From positions 124,001 to 188,000 of the forward strand of contig NZ_CP113910.1 of NCBI RefSeq assembly GCF_024701375.2: a stretch of 64,000 bases of DNA, given 5' to 3'. This DNA is from Streptomyces sp. KMM 9044 (GTDB lineage Bacteria; Actinomycetota; Actinomycetes; Streptomycetales; Streptomycetaceae). How positions within the stretch are numbered: the stretch's first letter is position 1; each line of letters starts with the position of its first letter. The notes under the pieces were generated by a model, which worked only from the letters and a program-made list of their open reading frames with translations, was not told the DNA's origin and did not search any database. The position numbers and the translations under genes were made by a program. Below are positions 33,534 through 43,229 of the stretch, in pieces.

Positions 33534-35576
33534 ATGATCTCCACCCTCCTGTCCCGTTCCAGCAGAGCTGACGGTGACCGTGCTCCCGGTCTCCTGTACG
33601 GCGCCGACTACAACCCCGAGCAGTGGCCCCCCAGCGTCTGGGAGGAGGACGTCCGGCTGATGCGGAAGGCCGGAGTGAACGTCGTGTCCGTGGGGATATT
33701 CTCCTGGGCGCGGCTGCAACCGGCCGAGGACGCCTGGGACTTCGGCTGGCTCGACGAGGTACTGGACCTGCTTCACGCGGGCGGCATCGGCGTCGACCTG
33801 GCGACCGCCACCGCATCCCCGCCGCCGTGGCTGACCACGGCCCACCCCGAGATCCTTCCGGTCACCGCGGACGGCGGGACGCTGTGGCCGGGGGCGCGCC
33901 AGCACTGGCGTCCCACCTCCCCGGTGTTCCGCGCCCACGCGTTGCGCCTGGTAAGGGAGTTGGCGACCCGCTACGCAGACCACCCGGCGCTGGTCGCCTG
34001 GCACGTCAACAACGAGCTGGGCTGCCACAACGTCTACGACTTCTCCGACGACGCGGCGCGTGCGTTCCGGCACTGGCTGCGGTCCCGTTACACCACGCTG
34101 GAAACACTCAACTCCGCCTGGGGAACGGCCTTCTGGTCCCAGCGCTACACCGACTGGGAGCAGATCCTGCCGCCGCGGCAGGCGGCGTCCCATCCCAACC
34201 CCACCCAGCAGCTGGACTTCAAGCGCTTCTCTTCGGACGCGCTCAAGGAACATCTGCGGGCCGAGCGGGAGATCCTGCGGGAGATCACCCCGGACGTCCC
34301 GGTCACCACCAACTTCATGGTGATGGGCAACACCAAGGGGATGGACTACCCCGACTGGGCGCAGGAGATCGACTTCGTCTCCAACGACCACTACGTCCAC
34401 CCGGGTCCGCAGGACCGTGACGAGCTGTCCTTCTCCGCGAACCTCACCAGCGGCATCTCCGGCGGCCGGCCCTGGTTCCTGATGGAGCACTCCACCAGTG
34501 CCGTCAACTGGCAGCCGGTCAACGTGGCCAAGCGTCCTGGCGACCTGGCCCGTGACTCGCTGCTGCACGTGGCGCACGGGGCCGACGCGGTGTGCTACTT
34601 CCAGTGGCGGCAGTCGGCGGCCGGCGCCGAGAAGTACCACTCGGCGATGGTCCCGCACGCCGGTGAGGACAGTGACCTGTTCCGTGCGGTGGCCGAACTC
34701 GGCGCCATCCTCAAGGCACTTGCCCCGGTCGCGGGCAGTGAGCGGGAGGCCGCCCGGGTCGGCATCCTCTACGACTGGGATTCGTGGTGGGCGAGCGAGC
34801 AGGACTCGCACCCTTCCGCGCTGCTCGACTACCGGCAGGAGGCGCTCGACTGGTATTCGGCGCTGCTGGCCCTCGGTGTCCGCGCCGACCTCGTCACCAC
34901 CCGCGCCGACCTGCACCGCCACCAGGTGCTGGTGGCACCGGTGCTGCACATGGTCCCCGCCGACCTGGCCAAGACGCTGACCCGGTACACCGAGCAGGGC
35001 GGGCACCTGATCACCACGTACTTCTCGGGTGTCGTCGACGAGCACGACCACGTCTGGCTCGGCGGCTATCCGGGGGCGCTGCGCAATCTGCTCGGCATCC
35101 GCATCGAGGAGTTCGGCCCGCTGCTCGCCGGTGACACGGTGGAGCTCGACGACGGGACGACCGGCAGTCTGTGGACCGACCGGATCGACGTCGTGGCCGG
35201 GACGGACGTCCTGGCCCGCTACCGCACGGGCGTGCACGCCGGCCGGGCGGCGGTCACCCGGAGGGCCACGGGCGCCGGTTCGGCCGCCTACGTCTCCACC
35301 CGGCTCGGTGTCGAAGGGCTCACCTCGCTGCTGCCCCGGCTGCTCGCACCGGTCGGCGTGGAGAGCGAACTACCTTCCGAGGTATGCGGGTTGGTCGAGA
35401 CGACGGTACGCAGCGGTCCCGGTGGTCGGTTCCTGTTCCTGGTGAACCGGACCGACACGGCCATCCCTGTGCGCGGTCTCGCCGGGGAAGTGCTGCTCGG
35501 CGCCACGGAGGGTGGCGACGGTGCCCTCGTCCTCGGGCCGCGCGCCGTCGCCGTACTGCGGCAGCCGGCCGGCTGA
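33534..35576 (+). CDS. GH42 beta-galactosidase
   Basis: 680 residues, standard GH42 length: TIM barrel (LLYGADYNPEQWPPSVWEED), acid/base Glu161 in WHVNNELGCH, nucleophile Glu318 in FLMEHSTSAVNW, then the trimerisation domain (about 395-600) and a C-terminal beta domain. No signal peptide, so it is cytoplasmic and acts on imported galactosides. ATG 33534 has GGAAGGA upstream. It ends with a very strong terminator. Confidence 0.93.
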   Translation: MISTLLSRSSRADGDRAPGLLYGADYNPEQWPPSVWEEDVRLMRKAGVNVVSVGIFSWARLQPAEDAWDFGWLDEVLDLLHAGGIGVDLATATASPPPWLTTAHPEILPVTADGGTLWPGARQHWRPTSPVFRAHALRLVRELATRYADHPALVAWHVNNELGCHNVYDFSDDAARAFRHWLRSRYTTLETLNSAWGTAFWSQRYTDWEQILPPRQAASHPNPTQQLDFKRFSSDALKEHLRAEREILREITPDVPVTTNFMVMGNTKGMDYPDWAQEIDFVSNDHYVHPGPQDRDELSFSANLTSGISGGRPWFLMEHSTSAVNWQPVNVAKRPGDLARDSLLHVAHGADAVCYFQWRQSAAGAEKYHSAMVPHAGEDSDLFRAVAELGAILKALAPVAGSEREAARVGILYDWDSWWASEQDSHPSALLDYRQEALDWYSALLALGVRADLVTTRADLHRHQVLVAPVLHMVPADLAKTLTRYTEQGGHLITTYFSGVVDEHDHVWLGGYPGALRNLLGIRIEEFGPLLAGDTVELDDGTTGSLWTDRIDVVAGTDVLARYRTGVHAGRAAVTRRATGAGSAAYVSTRLGVEGLTSLLPRLLAPVGVESELPSEVCGLVETTVRSGPGGRFLFLVNRTDTAIPVRGLAGEVLLGATEGGDGALVLGPRAVAVLRQPAG

Positions 35577-35604
35577 GTCGGGGCGACTGCGCGCAACTCC
35601 CCGC

Positions 35605-35641
35605 AACGCCCCTGGAACGGCAAGGCCGTTCCAGGGGCGTT
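35605..35641 (+). terminator. Strong hairpin terminator after GH42
   Basis: 17-bp perfect stem (AACGCCCCTGGAACGGC and complement) with a 3-nt AAG loop, 28 nt past the stop. Confidence 0.85.
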
Positions 35642-35723
35642 CCTCTCCTTCGGCCCGTGCGGTGGGCGTGGGTCGAAGGGTTCCACCAGAGCGCGACCAC
35701 ACCTCAAGGTTGGGAGCACACCG

Positions 35724-36179
35724 ATGGCACGCCGCACCCGCAGAAGACGGCTCCTGTCAGCCGCCGGACTCACCGCCCTGGCCACCGGGGCCGTCCTGAT
35801 CCCCGCCCCGTCCTCCACCGCTCAGGCAAAGGGCGTCGTCCCCTCCGTCACCGTCCGGCCCGATCCGTCCTACCAGCAGGAGGAGTTCGAGGGCTGGGGG
35901 ACCAGTCTGGTCTGGTTCGCCAACGCCACCGGCGACTACCCGCCGGAGATACGCGAGAAGCTCGCCGAACTCCTCTTCGGCGACGAGGGACTCGCCCTGA
36001 ACATCGCCCGCTACAACGTGGGCGGCGGCAACGCCCCCGACGTCAAGGACTATCTGCGCGCGGGCGGCGCCGTCGAGGGCTGGTGGAAGGCGCCGGAGGG
36101 AATCACCCGCGAGGACACCGACTGGTGGGACGCCGAGGACCCGGCGGGCCGCCCATGGCCATGGTGTGGCAGCGGCTGA
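35724..36179 (+). pseudogene. GH30 endo-beta-1,6-galactanase-like, 3'-truncated
   Basis: Starts normally: a twin-arginine-like signal (RRTRRRRLLSAAGLTALATG), then the first barrel strands of secreted GH30 galactanases (VTVRPDPSYQQEEFEGWGTS, ALNIARYNVGGGNAPDVKDY, DTDWWDAEDPA). Homology stops at about 36143, well before either catalytic Glu, and the following sequence belongs to a TauE/SafE permease. In the intact form it would release galacto-oligosaccharides outside the cell for the importer and GH42 upstream. Now non-functional. Confidence 0.75.
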
Positions 36180-36427
36180 CCGGACCGGAGCTGCGGGCCA
36201 CGATGAGCACGTTCTTCCTCATCGGCTCCCTGACGAGCCTCGCCGCGCTGGGGGCGGTCGGGGCTGGCACCCTGCGCAGCACCGTGCTGCTCGCGCCCGC
36301 CGCCGCGGCCGGAGTGCTGCTCGCCCGCCCGCCGGCCCACGGGTTGGACGTGCGCCGGACCCGGGCAGTCGCCACGGTGCTCGCCGTGGACGGCGCCTCG
36401 GTGCTGGTGCTGCGGCAGTTCGTCTGA
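36146..36427 (+). pseudogene. TauE/SafE permease, C-terminal fragment
   Basis: In a frame different from the GH30 remnant: GGPPMAMVWQRLTGPELRAT, STFFLIGSLTSLAALGAVGA, then further helices to a stop at 36427. This is the second half of a sulfite-exporter-type TauE/SafE permease, beginning at its conserved GPP motif. The N-terminal helices are missing. Together with the GH30 fragment it marks a deletion junction. Confidence 0.7.
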
Positions 36428-36494
36428 CCCTGGCTCGGCCGACCGGGCCGGCGTCGTCGGGCCCTGCCTCGATTCACCGACGCCCGGCCTCGGT

Positions 36495-36812
36495 TCACCG
36501 GCTGCCGGGGGCCTCGTCGAGGGGCACCACCCGGGCCCGGCAGGGTGGTGCGTCCGGCCGGTACTCGGGGTTGTCCTCGTCGTACGAGGAGGCGTCCGCG
36601 CGGCGGCGCGGGAACAGGCCGGCCACCGTCCGGCACGAGGGACGCCTGTCCGGCCGGGGAGCCTGACCGCCCGTCAGCACCATGAGGGCGTCCGGCAGGG
36701 GACGCGACCGGAGGGCCGTGGCGAAGCCCGCGCGCAGATCCGTACCGCCGCCGCCCAGCCGGTTCCGGGAACCCCGAAGCAGGAATCCCGCGACCCGAAT
36801 CCCGTTCGGCAA
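36495..36812 (-). pseudogene. VWA-like (DUF2201-type) protein, C-terminal fragment
   Basis: From about 36755 downward the minus strand reads GGGGTDLRAGFATALRSRPL, PDALMVLTGGQAPRPDRRPS, CRTVAGLF, then the Asp-rich tail SYDEDNPEYRPD. This is the end of the VWA-like domain proteins that accompany MoxR-type ATPases. The first 19 residues (MPNGIRVAGFLLRG) do not belong to that family, so the 5' part is deleted. Confidence 0.55.
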
Positions 36813-36971
36813 CCGTGGAGTTCATCCGTGCGGCGTGATCACGACGCCTGGCCGAGCCGAACGTTGACGGGCTGTTAAGCCGGCCGGGGTGTGAAGGAGA
36901 GGACACCACGGGCACCTCCTTGTCATGCACCTGTAGCCCGATGGTCGGGTCACAGTCCCTGAAGGTGTGGG

Positions 36972-37424
36972 ATGCACCGTAAGCTCGCCACCGCTCTGGC
37001 CACCTCGGCTCTCGCCGCCGTCGGGGTCCTGGGCACCGCCACCGCCGCCGAGGCCGCTCCCTCCGACAAGCCACAGGCACTCTCCGGCTGGACGCAGACC
37101 AGCGCGTCGAACTACAACCAGTGGGGCGCCGCCCGGTCCGACCAGGCCGCTTGGAGCGCCTACGGGTTCGACTGGAGCACCGACTACTGCTCAGCCTCCC
37201 CCGACAACCCGTTCGGCTTCCCCTTCTCGGCCTCCTGCGCACGCCACGACTTCGGTTACCGCAACCACAAGGCGGCCGGCTCCTTCGACGCCGACAAGGC
37301 ACGCCTCGACAGCGGCTTCCACGAGGACCTCAAACGCGTCTGCGCCCGCTACACCGGGGCCACGAAGACCGCCTGCAACAGCACCGTCTGGACCTACTAC
37401 CAGGCGGTCAGGGCCTTCGGGTGA
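36972..37424 (+). CDS. Secreted phospholipase A2 (actinobacterial type)
   Basis: 150 residues: Sec signal with AEA-A cleavage (about residue 28), then a Phospholip_A2_3 domain. The catalytic His-Asp pair is in SASCARHDFGYRNHK, and Cys pairs support disulfides. It hydrolyses the sn-2 ester of phospholipids outside the cell. It faces a convergent terminator and the siderophore operon. Confidence 0.88.
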   Translation: MHRKLATALATSALAAVGVLGTATAAEAAPSDKPQALSGWTQTSASNYNQWGAARSDQAAWSAYGFDWSTDYCSASPDNPFGFPFSASCARHDFGYRNHKAAGSFDADKARLDSGFHEDLKRVCARYTGATKTACNSTVWTYYQAVRAFG

Positions 37425-37447
37425 CCCGTTCTGCCGGTCTGCCGACC

Positions 37448-37483
37448 GGGTGCCGCCGGTCACCCAAGTGCCCGGCGGCACCC
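37448..37483. terminator. Bidirectional hairpin
   Basis: 12-bp stem GGGTGCCGCCGG / CCGGCGGCACCC, 12-nt loop, between convergent phospholipase and permease genes. Confidence 0.65.
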
Positions 37484-37498
37484 CCGCTTCCTCTTCCG

Positions 37499-39577
37499 CT
37501 ACCGCCGGCTGCGCACGAGCACGTACAGGAAGTACGGCGTGCCGATGACGGCCGTCATGAGACCGGCGCCCAGTTGGGCCGGTGCGATCACGGTGCGGCC
37601 CAGCAGGTCGGCGGTGCAGACCAGTACGGCACCGAGCAGCACCGCGACCGGAAGGACGCGGGTGTGCCGGCGTCCGACGAGGGCCCGTGCCGCGTGCGGG
37701 GCGACCAGACCCACGAACCCGATGGTGCCCGCGGCGGCCACCGCGGTCGCGGTGAGCAGGACGCTGACGACGAGGAAACCCAGCCGGCCGCGCGCCAGCC
37801 GGAGTCCGAGAAGCCGCGGGGTGTCCTCGTCGAGCGAGACCAGGTCGAGCTCCCGGTACCGCACGGCCGCCACCGCGAGGCCGGCGACGAGGACGGCGGC
37901 CAGCGGCAGGACGTCGGGGAGGGTCCGGCCGTAGGTCGAACCCGACAGCCAGGTAAGGGCCTTCGTGGCGTTGAACGGGTCGGTGAGCACGATCAGCAGA
38001 CTGGTCAGGGCCGTCGTCCCGGCCGCCGCACCGACGCCGACGAGCACCAGCCGGTTCTGCTGGAAGCCCCCGCGCGCCGCGAGCCCGAAGACGACGACGG
38101 CGGTGACGGAGGCTCCCGCGAACGCCGCACCGGCGACGCTCCACGCCCCGGCGACGGGCACGGTCGTCACGAGGATCACCGCGCCGAGCGCGCCGCCGCC
38201 CGAGACGCCCAGGACCGCGGGCTCCGCGAGCGGATTGCGGGTGACGGCCTGCACCAGAGTGCCGGCGAGCGCCAGGGCCGCCCCCGCGAGAAGCGCAGCG
38301 AGGACGCGCGGAACCCGGGTGTCGAGGACGAAGGAGATGGTCCGGCCGGCCCGGCCCTGCATCCAGTTGAACACGTCGCCCAGCAGGAGCACGCTGTCGC
38401 CGACGAGTGTCGCGGCGATCGTCAGACCGGCCAGGGCGACGGTCAGAACGACGAGCCAGGCCACGAAGACGGCGCGGCTGCGGATCCGCAGTCTGTCCGG
38501 CGCGGGTGAGCCCGCGGTGTCACGGAGCCGGGCCGCCATGACGACCAGGAACACCGCGCCGACGAGGCTGGTGACGACGCCGGTGGGTACCGCGACGGAG
38601 ATGTCGGCGCTCACGAACGTACGCAGCAGCACGTCCGCCCCGAGGACCAGCGCCGCGCCGACCAGCCCGGCGACCGGCACGCCCGCACGCAGCCGGTGGA
38701 TACCGCGGAACCAGCGCGCCAAAGGGCGGACCAGGGCGGGGGCGCACAGGCCGACGAACCCGATGGGCCCGGCGAGGGTGACGGCCGCCGCGGAGAGCAG
38801 CGTCGCCAGGACCACCGCGGTGACACGGGTCGCGCGCACCGGGACGCCCAGCCCACGGGCCGTGTCGTCGCCGAGGGCGAGAGCGTCGACCCGGCGGGCG
38901 ACGAGCAGCAGGCCGACCAGGCCGACGGCCGCGACGGGCAGCATCTGGAGCACGCCGTCGAAGCCGTTCTGGGCGATGCTGCCCTGGTTCCACTGGTACA
39001 GGCCCTCGGTCTGCTCCGGGAACAGCAGCAGAAGGCCCCCGGTGACGGCCGTGAGGCCGAGGGCGAGCGCGGTGCCGGCGAGGACCAGCCGTACCGTTCC
39101 GGACCCGAGCCCGGACAGCCCGAGGACGACGGCCGCCGCCATGAGACCGCCGGCGAAGGCGACTCCGGAGGAGGCGAGCAGGGGCAGCGGGACACCGGCG
39201 ACGGCGACGACGCTGAGGGCGAGGTAGGAGCCCGCGTTGACGGCGAGGGTGTCCGGGGAGGCCAGGACGTTGCGGCTGACGGCCTGCAGGGCGAGGCCGG
39301 CCATGCCGAGCGCGGCGCCCACCAGCAGCCCGGCGGCCATCCGGGGCAGCCGTGAGGCGATGATGACGGACGCGTCGTCCGGATCGGCGCGGCCGGTGAG
39401 CGCCTTGAGGACCTCGGCCGGGCCGACGGCCGCCGTGCCCTGGGTGATGTCGACGACGGCGAGCACGGCGACCAGGAGCACGAGTGCCCCGGTCACCACG
39501 GCCGCGCCCGTCCGGGACACGGCCGGGGCCGGCACCGTCTTCGGACGGACGGGACCGGGCGTGGCGGTGACGGCCAT
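37499..39577 (-). CDS. Fused double FecCD siderophore permease
   Basis: 692 residues with two complete FecCD domains in tandem (1-345 and 355-692), each with about ten helices; TIGFVGLVAPHAARALVGRR in the second and GPIGFVGLCAPALVRPLARW in the first mark the ATPase-contact loop. This FhuB-like fusion provides both halves of the channel in one chain. ATG 39577 is 4 nt after the binding-protein stop. Last gene of an iron-regulated operon. Confidence 0.92.
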   Translation of the reverse strand: MAVTATPGPVRPKTVPAPAVSRTGAAVVTGALVLLVAVLAVVDITQGTAAVGPAEVLKALTGRADPDDASVIIASRLPRMAAGLLVGAALGMAGLALQAVSRNVLASPDTLAVNAGSYLALSVVAVAGVPLPLLASSGVAFAGGLMAAAVVLGLSGLGSGTVRLVLAGTALALGLTAVTGGLLLLFPEQTEGLYQWNQGSIAQNGFDGVLQMLPVAAVGLVGLLLVARRVDALALGDDTARGLGVPVRATRVTAVVLATLLSAAAVTLAGPIGFVGLCAPALVRPLARWFRGIHRLRAGVPVAGLVGAALVLGADVLLRTFVSADISVAVPTGVVTSLVGAVFLVVMAARLRDTAGSPAPDRLRIRSRAVFVAWLVVLTVALAGLTIAATLVGDSVLLLGDVFNWMQGRAGRTISFVLDTRVPRVLAALLAGAALALAGTLVQAVTRNPLAEPAVLGVSGGGALGAVILVTTVPVAGAWSVAGAAFAGASVTAVVVFGLAARGGFQQNRLVLVGVGAAAGTTALTSLLIVLTDPFNATKALTWLSGSTYGRTLPDVLPLAAVLVAGLAVAAVRYRELDLVSLDEDTPRLLGLRLARGRLGFLVVSVLLTATAVAAAGTIGFVGLVAPHAARALVGRRHTRVLPVAVLLGAVLVCTADLLGRTVIAPAQLGAGLMTAVIGTPYFLYVLVRSRR

Positions 39578-39581
39578 CGCG

Positions 39582-40559
39582 CTACTTCGTCAGCGCCTCG
39601 ACGACGGCGTCGGTGTACGCCCCCATCGAGCCGGGACCGCCGAACATCCAGATTCCGTCGGGCAGCCGGTGGACGTCACCGGCCTTGACGAACGGCAGGG
39701 ACTTCCACACGGAGTTCTTGGCGAGCTGGTTGCCGAACGGGTCGCTGTTGGCGTCCCCGTCGCTGCCGATGTACGCGAACTGCACGTCCTTGCCCAGATC
39801 GGTCAGTCCCTCGACGTCGGTGGCGGCCAGGCCGTAGGCCTTGTCGCCCTCCATCTTCCAGGCGCTCTCCAGGCCGAGCCGCTCGTTGACCGCACCGATG
39901 AGGGAGCCGGAGGTGTACGGGCGTACGGAGACCTGGTTGGAGGTGACGTAGCCGTCGGCGAAGGCGATCTCGGAACCGTCCAGACCAGCATCGGCCAGGA
40001 CCTTCTTGCCCTCGGCGAGCTTCGCGTCGAAGTCCTTCTTCAGCGTGGCGGCCTGCTCGGTGGTGCCGGTGGCCTTCGCGACGAGGTCGACGTTCTCGAG
40101 TATCTGGCCTATCTGGTCGGAGGCGTCGGCGGACGTGACCGTAAGGACGGGGGCGACCTCGCGCAGTTGCTTGATGGCATTGGGCTGCAGGTCGCTGGTG
40201 GCGACGATGAGATCGGGCTTCAGCGAAGCGATGGTGTCCATGCTGGGCTCGCCGCGGGTGCCGATGTCCTTGGGCTCGTTGGTCAGCGGGACAGCGGTGT
40301 TCCAGGTCTTGTAGCCCTTGACGTCCGCGACCCCGGCCGGTTCGACGCCGAGCGAGATCAGGGTCTCGACGACGTTCCACTCGGTGCCGACGACGTTCCT
40401 GGCGGGGCCGTCGAGTTCGACCTTGGTGCCGGAGGCGTCGGTCAGGGTGATGGTCTCGGTGGACTCCTTCGACTCGGTGGCGGCGGGTTCGGTGGTTCCG
40501 CAGGCGGTGAGCAGGAGGGCCGTGGCGGCCATGGGCGCGGTAAGCAGGAGTCGTCTCAT
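39582..40559 (-). CDS. Siderophore-binding lipoprotein
   Basis: 325 residues: signal with lipobox LTAC (Cys about 20), then a FepB/BtuF-type helical-backbone fold (VVGTEWNVVETLISLGVEPA, DTIASLKPDLIVATSDLQPN). Binds a ferric siderophore. It overlaps the ATPase gene by 4 nt. Confidence 0.9.
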   Translation of the reverse strand: MRRLLLTAPMAATALLLTACGTTEPAATESKESTETITLTDASGTKVELDGPARNVVGTEWNVVETLISLGVEPAGVADVKGYKTWNTAVPLTNEPKDIGTRGEPSMDTIASLKPDLIVATSDLQPNAIKQLREVAPVLTVTSADASDQIGQILENVDLVAKATGTTEQAATLKKDFDAKLAEGKKVLADAGLDGSEIAFADGYVTSNQVSVRPYTSGSLIGAVNERLGLESAWKMEGDKAYGLAATDVEGLTDLGKDVQFAYIGSDGDANSDPFGNQLAKNSVWKSLPFVKAGDVHRLPDGIWMFGGPGSMGAYTDAVVEALTK

Positions 40560-41410
40560 GAGAGGGTGCTGAGCCTTTCGGTGCGGGTGTGGTGGCGGCC
40601 GATCGCGCGGGTGCGCAGCCGGCCGGTGAGCGGGTCGGTGCCGACCTCGATCCGGATGCCGTAGACCTCGGTCAGGCGCTGCGGCGTCAGGACTTCCTCG
40701 GGCGTGCCCTCGGCAACGATGTGCCCCTCGGCGAGCAGCACGATCCGGTCGGCCACGGCCGCCGCCTGGTCGAGGTCGTGCAGGACGACGCCCACGGCGA
40801 TGCCGTGGGCGTCCGCCAGATCGCGGATCAGGTCGAGGAGTTCGACCTGATAGCGCAGATCGAGGTAGGTGGTGGGTTCGTCGAGGAGGAGGACTCCGGT
40901 CTCCTGTGCCAGGCAGCCGGCCAGCCAGACGCGCTGGAGCTGTCCGCCGGAGAGGTGTTCGGCGCCCCGGTCGGCGAGTTCGGCGACGCCCGTCATGGTA
41001 AGGGCGCGGTCGACGGCGGCACGTCCGCCCGGGTCGGCGCCGCCCCAGCGGCCCCGGTGGGGGTAGCGGCCGAACTCGACGACGTCGCGCACACTCAGAC
41101 CGCTGGGCGTGGACCGTCCCTGCAGCAACAGGGCCACGCGGCGGGAGAACTCACGAGGGCTGAGGGCCAGGCCGTCGGTGTCGGTGTCGATCGTGAGCGT
41201 GGCCCGTCGGGGCGACTGGAGCCGCGCCACGGTGCGCAACAGGGTCGACTTGCCACTGCCGTTGGGGCCGACCAGTACCGCCACTTCACCGGGCCGCAGG
41301 GTCAGCGCCGCGGCGTGGACGACGTCCACGCCGTCGTAAGCCACGGTCACATCGGTCGCCGCCAGTTCATGGCCGCGCAGGCCCGGGGACGCCTCTTCAC
41401 CAGGTTTCAC
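40556..41410 (-). CDS. Siderophore ABC transporter ATPase
   Basis: 284 residues: Walker A GPNGSGKST, signature LSGGQLQRVWLAGCL, Walker B VLLLDEPTTYLD, H loop VLHDLD. FecE/FepC type. First gene of the operon; GTG start at 41410, only 6 nt after the iron box, so the leader is very short. Confidence 0.92.
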   Translation of the reverse strand: MKPGEEASPGLRGHELAATDVTVAYDGVDVVHAAALTLRPGEVAVLVGPNGSGKSTLLRTVARLQSPRRATLTIDTDTDGLALSPREFSRRVALLLQGRSTPSGLSVRDVVEFGRYPHRGRWGGADPGGRAAVDRALTMTGVAELADRGAEHLSGGQLQRVWLAGCLAQETGVLLLDEPTTYLDLRYQVELLDLIRDLADAHGIAVGVVLHDLDQAAAVADRIVLLAEGHIVAEGTPEEVLTPQRLTEVYGIRIEVGTDPLTGRLRTRAIGRHHTRTERLSTLS

Positions 41411-41415
41411 GCCGC

Positions 41416-41434
41416 AAGGTTAGCCTACCCTTAG
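41416..41434 (-). promoter_or_regulatory. Iron box (DmdR/IdeR-type operator)
   Basis: AAGGTTAGCCTACCCTTAG on the plus strand (CTAAGGGTAGGCTAACCTT on the transcribed side) closely matches the actinobacterial iron-box consensus TTAGGTTAGGCTCACCTAA. It lies just upstream of the siderophore importer, indicating repression when iron is plentiful. Confidence 0.85.
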
Positions 41435-41665
41435 TTTGCGTTATGCGCCGGTGACCTGCTTGCGGTCGTGATCGTGGTCCGGCGTGTCGCCATGTCGTCA
41501 CGCCGGGAGCACCCCTCGGCCCGTCGGGCTTCGAACCCGGGAACCCCGAACCCGGCTCCCCCTGACCGCTGTTCATCCCTCGTACGTGTGGAGAGCGGCC
41601 GCTGATATCGTCCGGACGGGTGACGGCCGACCGGATGAGGGCCGTCGTGCCGATACGGTTTCGCG

Positions 41666-42157
41666 GTGTCCACGACCTCCACCTCAGCGCAGTCCTGGAA
41701 CTCCGCCGACCTGGGTTCCGTCGTCGTCATGGCCTGGCGCAGGGAAACACCGGACGGCGGCATCCCCTTCCTTATCGCCTGTTCCCTGGGGGACGGGGCA
41801 AGCGGCCCGGACGTCACCGCGGACGCCGTACGGCACCTGCTGCGCGGGGCGGGCCTGTCTCCCCAGGGCCGCCTCGTCGACGCCACCGAGGAGGACGGCT
41901 CGTCCGGTGTCGTCGTCGTGCCAGGAGCGGCTGCGCTCACCATGCCGGGCTTCGACGCCCAGTTCGTCCCGCCGCCGAAGTGGGCCGACGCCGCCGGTGA
42001 ACGCGGTTACGTGTATCTCGTCTTCACCACCCGGCCATGGCCGTCCGGCGCCGAGCCCGGCGACCTCGCCACCCTGGACGCGTTCACCTCCGACCAGGAC
42101 ACCCTGCGGTCCGCCGCCCACGTCCTGCTGCCCGCCCGCACCCTGCGCGACGGCTGA
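41666..42157 (+). CDS. DUF5949 family protein
   Basis: 163 residues. SVVVMAWRRETPDGGIPFLI and MPGFDAQFVPPPKWADAAGE match the small Streptomyces family DUF5949, function unknown. Cytoplasmic, no catalytic signature. GTG start at 41666. Confidence 0.7.
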   Translation: MSTTSTSAQSWNSADLGSVVVMAWRRETPDGGIPFLIACSLGDGASGPDVTADAVRHLLRGAGLSPQGRLVDATEEDGSSGVVVVPGAAALTMPGFDAQFVPPPKWADAAGERGYVYLVFTTRPWPSGAEPGDLATLDAFTSDQDTLRSAAHVLLPARTLRDG

Positions 42158-42184
42158 CCGCGTGCGGCGGCGCACCGGACCGGA

Positions 42185-42376
42185 TCAGAACAGGTGCTCC
42201 TGCTCGGCGGGCACGCCGCCACGCAAAGGACGGTGCGGGCCGGGACGCCGGACCGGCGGCTCCTCGCCGAACAGGGGCGCCGTGCCGTACTCGTCGGGCT
42301 CCGCCGGGACCACGACGGGTCCGGTGCCCACGTTCAGGCACAGCGGAGCGTCCCGGTCGAAATCTCCTGGCGTCAT
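42185..42376 (-). CDS. Small conserved Streptomyces protein
   Basis: 63 residues: MTPGDFDRDAPLCLNVGTGP then a Pro/Arg-rich tail ending PAEQEHLF. Similar short proteins are common in Streptomyces, function unknown. ATG 42376 is chosen for its GGACGGA site. It converges on the DUF5949 gene, 27 nt apart. Confidence 0.5.
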   Translation of the reverse strand: MTPGDFDRDAPLCLNVGTGPVVVPAEPDEYGTAPLFGEEPPVRRPGPHRPLRGGVPAEQEHLF

Positions 42377-42707
42377 GTCCGTCCAGTCGCATTCCTGACG
42401 CTCGCTCACCGACGCTCCGCTCCCCGTCCGTGCTTTCTGTCCGGCTTCCCGGCCCTTCATTGCCCCCGTACCCGGGCCGGGTTTCAGCGGGTGCCCTCTC
42501 GTGAGGAGGCGTGATCCTGCACGCGGCCAGGCTATCGCCCGTTCGCCGCTTCCCGATCGTGCCTCCGCGGCTGCGCCCGTCCCGTCCGGGCCCTTTCCGG
42601 CAAGCGCACCCCACCAGGGAGACGTACGTCACACCCCGGTCCTGTCACATCCCGGCGGGCTGTCCCATCAGGAATACGGCACCACCATCGCGCCACGGGA
42701 GATCACC
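42377..42707. other. Divergent intergenic region
   Basis: No gene, repeat or clear operator recognised. It is presumed to hold promoters for the small protein (minus) and the AhpD-like gene (plus). Confidence 0.4.
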
Positions 42708-43174
42708 ATGGACGCCCGTCTCAACTTCTTCGGCAACGCACTCGGCGCCAAGGTGCTGAAGCACATCAACTCGGCGGGCAAGGTGGCGTCCGACTCGGGC
42801 CTGCCGCACGCCACCCAGGAACTGGTGAAGATCCGCGCCAGCCAGATCAACGGCTGCGGCTTCTGCACCGACATGCACACCAAGGACGCCGCCCGCGCCG
42901 GTGAGACCGCCAGCGTCTCCACCACGTCGCCACCTGGCGCGAGGCCATCGTCTTCACCGAGGCCGAACGCGCCGCACTCGAACTCGCCGAACGGGGAACC
43001 CGTATCGCCGGCGGCGGCGTCACGGACGAGGCACGGGCCGTGGCGGCCAAGCACTACGACGAGGACCAGCTCGTCGCCCTCATTTCCCTCATCGCCGTCA
43101 TCAACACCTACAACCGCATCAACGTCATCAACCGGCAGCCCGCCGGCGACTACCAGCCCGGCCAGTTCGGCTGA
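42708..43174 (+). pseudogene. Carboxymuconolactone decarboxylase/AhpD-like, one frameshift
   Basis: Reads MDARLNFFGNALGAKVLKHI and QINGCGFCTDMHTKDAA with the redox CxxC and downstream His of AhpD-like peroxidases. At about 42909 one base is missing (GCCAG where GCCCAG would keep the frame); the next frame continues correctly as VATWREAIVFTEAERAALEL through VINRQPAGDYQPGQFG to a stop at 43174. A single lesion: recent inactivation or a sequencing error. Confidence 0.8.
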
Positions 43175-43229
43175 CGGGCGCCTGCCCGCCCTCCCGGCCG
43201 AGGGCCCAGTGACCGGTACCGGCGGGACC

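Noticed and set aside
32301..35576. Giant open frame joining the binding-protein gene to GH42
   Set aside because: The binding-protein part is in the wrong frame; GH42 has its own start and ribosome site at 33534.
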